From positions 124,001-188,000 of the forward strand of contig SKCR01010145.1 in assembly GCA_019454045.1 (NCBI GenBank): 64,000 nucleotides of DNA, in the 5' to 3' direction. Numbering within the stretch: position 1 is the stretch's first letter; every line of letters begins with the position of its first letter. The position numbers were made by a program, and so were the translations under genes. Below are positions 62,801-64,000 of this stretch, piece after piece. The stretch is from Zanthoxylum bungeanum. Lineage: Eukaryota > Streptophyta > Magnoliopsida > Sapindales > Rutaceae. The notes beneath the pieces were generated by a model. It did no database searches and had not been told where the DNA came from. It was given only the letters and a program-made list of their open reading frames with translations.

Positions 62801-64000
62801 GACTTATTCAGATAAAAGATCAGTTGTGATTTCCTTATTTGAAGAGTTCATTCTGAAATGGCCCTAGAGTTTGTGTTCTGCTGAGATCGCAGTTTAGTGT
62901 GCTAGCTTACAGAGCCTATTGTAGACTCAGATAAGTCTTCCAGAAATATGTGTTCTATATTTTGATATCGTCAAATTGTCTGATCTTGTCAAAGTATAGA
63001 GAAACATATGTGATTAGAAGGGTTAGTGGGAGCGTACATATTACTTTCTAGTGTTATATATCCTAACGACATTGTCATTATTATAGTAATATGAGATGTT
63101 TGTGAGGTAAAAGATTTACCTAAGTCCTCTTTACTCCGCGAAAACGTGGGAGTAGTCTCTGTTATATTTGATATAAAGTTTTATATATGATATGAAACTT
63201 GGAGACTTGTGAGATACCCCTATTAGTCGTACATTAGATATGATCTAATAAAGGACATAACAATGCTATCTGTATGACAATTAGTATAACTGTTCGACAG
63301 TTATTGTGTGTCTTATACATAGTATTCATCTTTCGTAAAGGATGATTCCTTTTTCGAAAGAGATTGATTAGAATGTCTAAACAATATTATGTATCATTTG
63401 ATGATGACATAGTGAATACTTTATTATGTGCGATTATCGATGTCGATTTAATCGTAATTGTTACGAGTTATTTTGACATCCTATAGACCATATGATGGAT
63501 CTTGCAAACACGTTCTTTGTGATCTTGAGATATAAGAACGAGTTTCTAATTCATGGATAATACAGTCTGCAACCATTAGGGTCATATTAGTTTTGGACTA
63601 ATTATGACGTTAGACAGTCTACGTCATAAAGAGTCAGAAAAGATGCAGTGGGAGTGTCACGAAGGATTCTACTATTAGTGGAATCCAATGCAACTTTTGA
63701 TAGTATTGACTTATGAAGTTGCATAGTGACCTTTTAAATTAGAAGTTTTTTGAATTGTTATTGTGCTTGCAGTTGTATTCATAGTATTTTGGATTTGATC
63801 CTAAAATATGGACAACTCAGTAGCTGTAGAACAATACTGATGTAGCATCAGTGTCATATTAATGTATAATTTAGATTCTACAAAATATGAATGATGCTGA
63901 CTATGGGAAACGATGGAGTTTGTTTGACAAACTCAATATGTCATGGCGTACTTGTTTTTTGTTGCCTACCTCTTAAGTACTGGGTGAGCTTTTGAGGGCC
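59896..64000 (+). mobile_element. internal region of the same LTR element, ORF-poor, runs off the window
   Basis: 4.1 kb after the primer site with no open frame above ~80 codons and no gag or pol motif that I recognise. GAGACCGTGCCTCTGCTGTG occurs twice (about 60130 and 60411), and GTGGGAG words recur at intervals (60530, 61893, 63030, 63147 and 63648 regions). It could be a large non-coding leader, a LARD-type non-autonomous element or a heavily decayed internal domain. The 3' LTR would have to lie beyond 64000. Confidence 0.5.

Overview
This is a eudicot-type plant nuclear sequence. Three intron-aware or single-exon host genes have close plant relatives: an ESCRT-III VPS2.2-type protein, a casein kinase 1-like kinase and a SCARECROW-clade GRAS factor. 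They sit beside a dense block of LTR retrotransposons and a CACTA DNA transposon. The species cannot be named from the sequence alone. All splice junctions below were assembled by eye from GT/AG sites, frame continuity and family similarity.

Layout. 0-11.4 kb is genic: VPS2.2 (+, 791-3963, 11 coding exons, 212 aa) and a CK1-like kinase (-, 10774-4778, 14 coding exons, 468 aa) lie tail to tail. 12.4-36.7 kb is one Ty1/Copia element (Copia-1, minus strand, TSD TAAAA). It is split in its RNase H region by a Ty3/Gypsy-like element carrying a tRNA-Arg-type primer site (Tat1, 14479-32058, TSD CATCA). Tat1 is itself split in its 3' LTR by a second member of the same family (Tat2, 21569-29463, TSD GTTCG). 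All three levels of nesting are supported by LTR pairs and exact 5-bp target duplications. Neither Tat element has a recognisable pol. Tat1 keeps only a frameshifted gag, Tat2 has lost gag, and both consist largely of tandem repeats.

36.96-44.79 kb is an older, decayed TNT1-like Copia (Copia-2, minus, TSD ATTAT, initiator-Met PBS). Its protease region is split by a TG...CA solo LTR (41137-42825, TSD ATATG) and its RNase H region by a GC-rich hAT-like fragment. 45.1-46.7 kb holds the intact GRAS gene (minus). 48.4-56.5 kb is a complete but inactivated CACTA (En/Spm) transposon with 14-bp inverted ends, TSD CAA, a TNP2-type transposase with nonsense codons and a second TNPA/Transposase_24-type gene. 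Three arrays of an AGCGTCGAA repeat mark its two ends and the promoter of its second gene. From about 57 kb to the window end runs the 5' LTR, PBS (59884-59895) and a long ORF-poor internal region of another LTR element whose 3' end is outside the window.

The most unusual signal is a palindrome-rich GTTCGAACGCGTT minisatellite unit. It recurs in the LTRs of the Tat family, in a 5'-UTR intron of the CACTA second gene and, degenerate, near 57.2 kb, so it is shared by mobile elements of different classes. Nothing suggests a bacterial-type system, CRISPR or RNA genes here.
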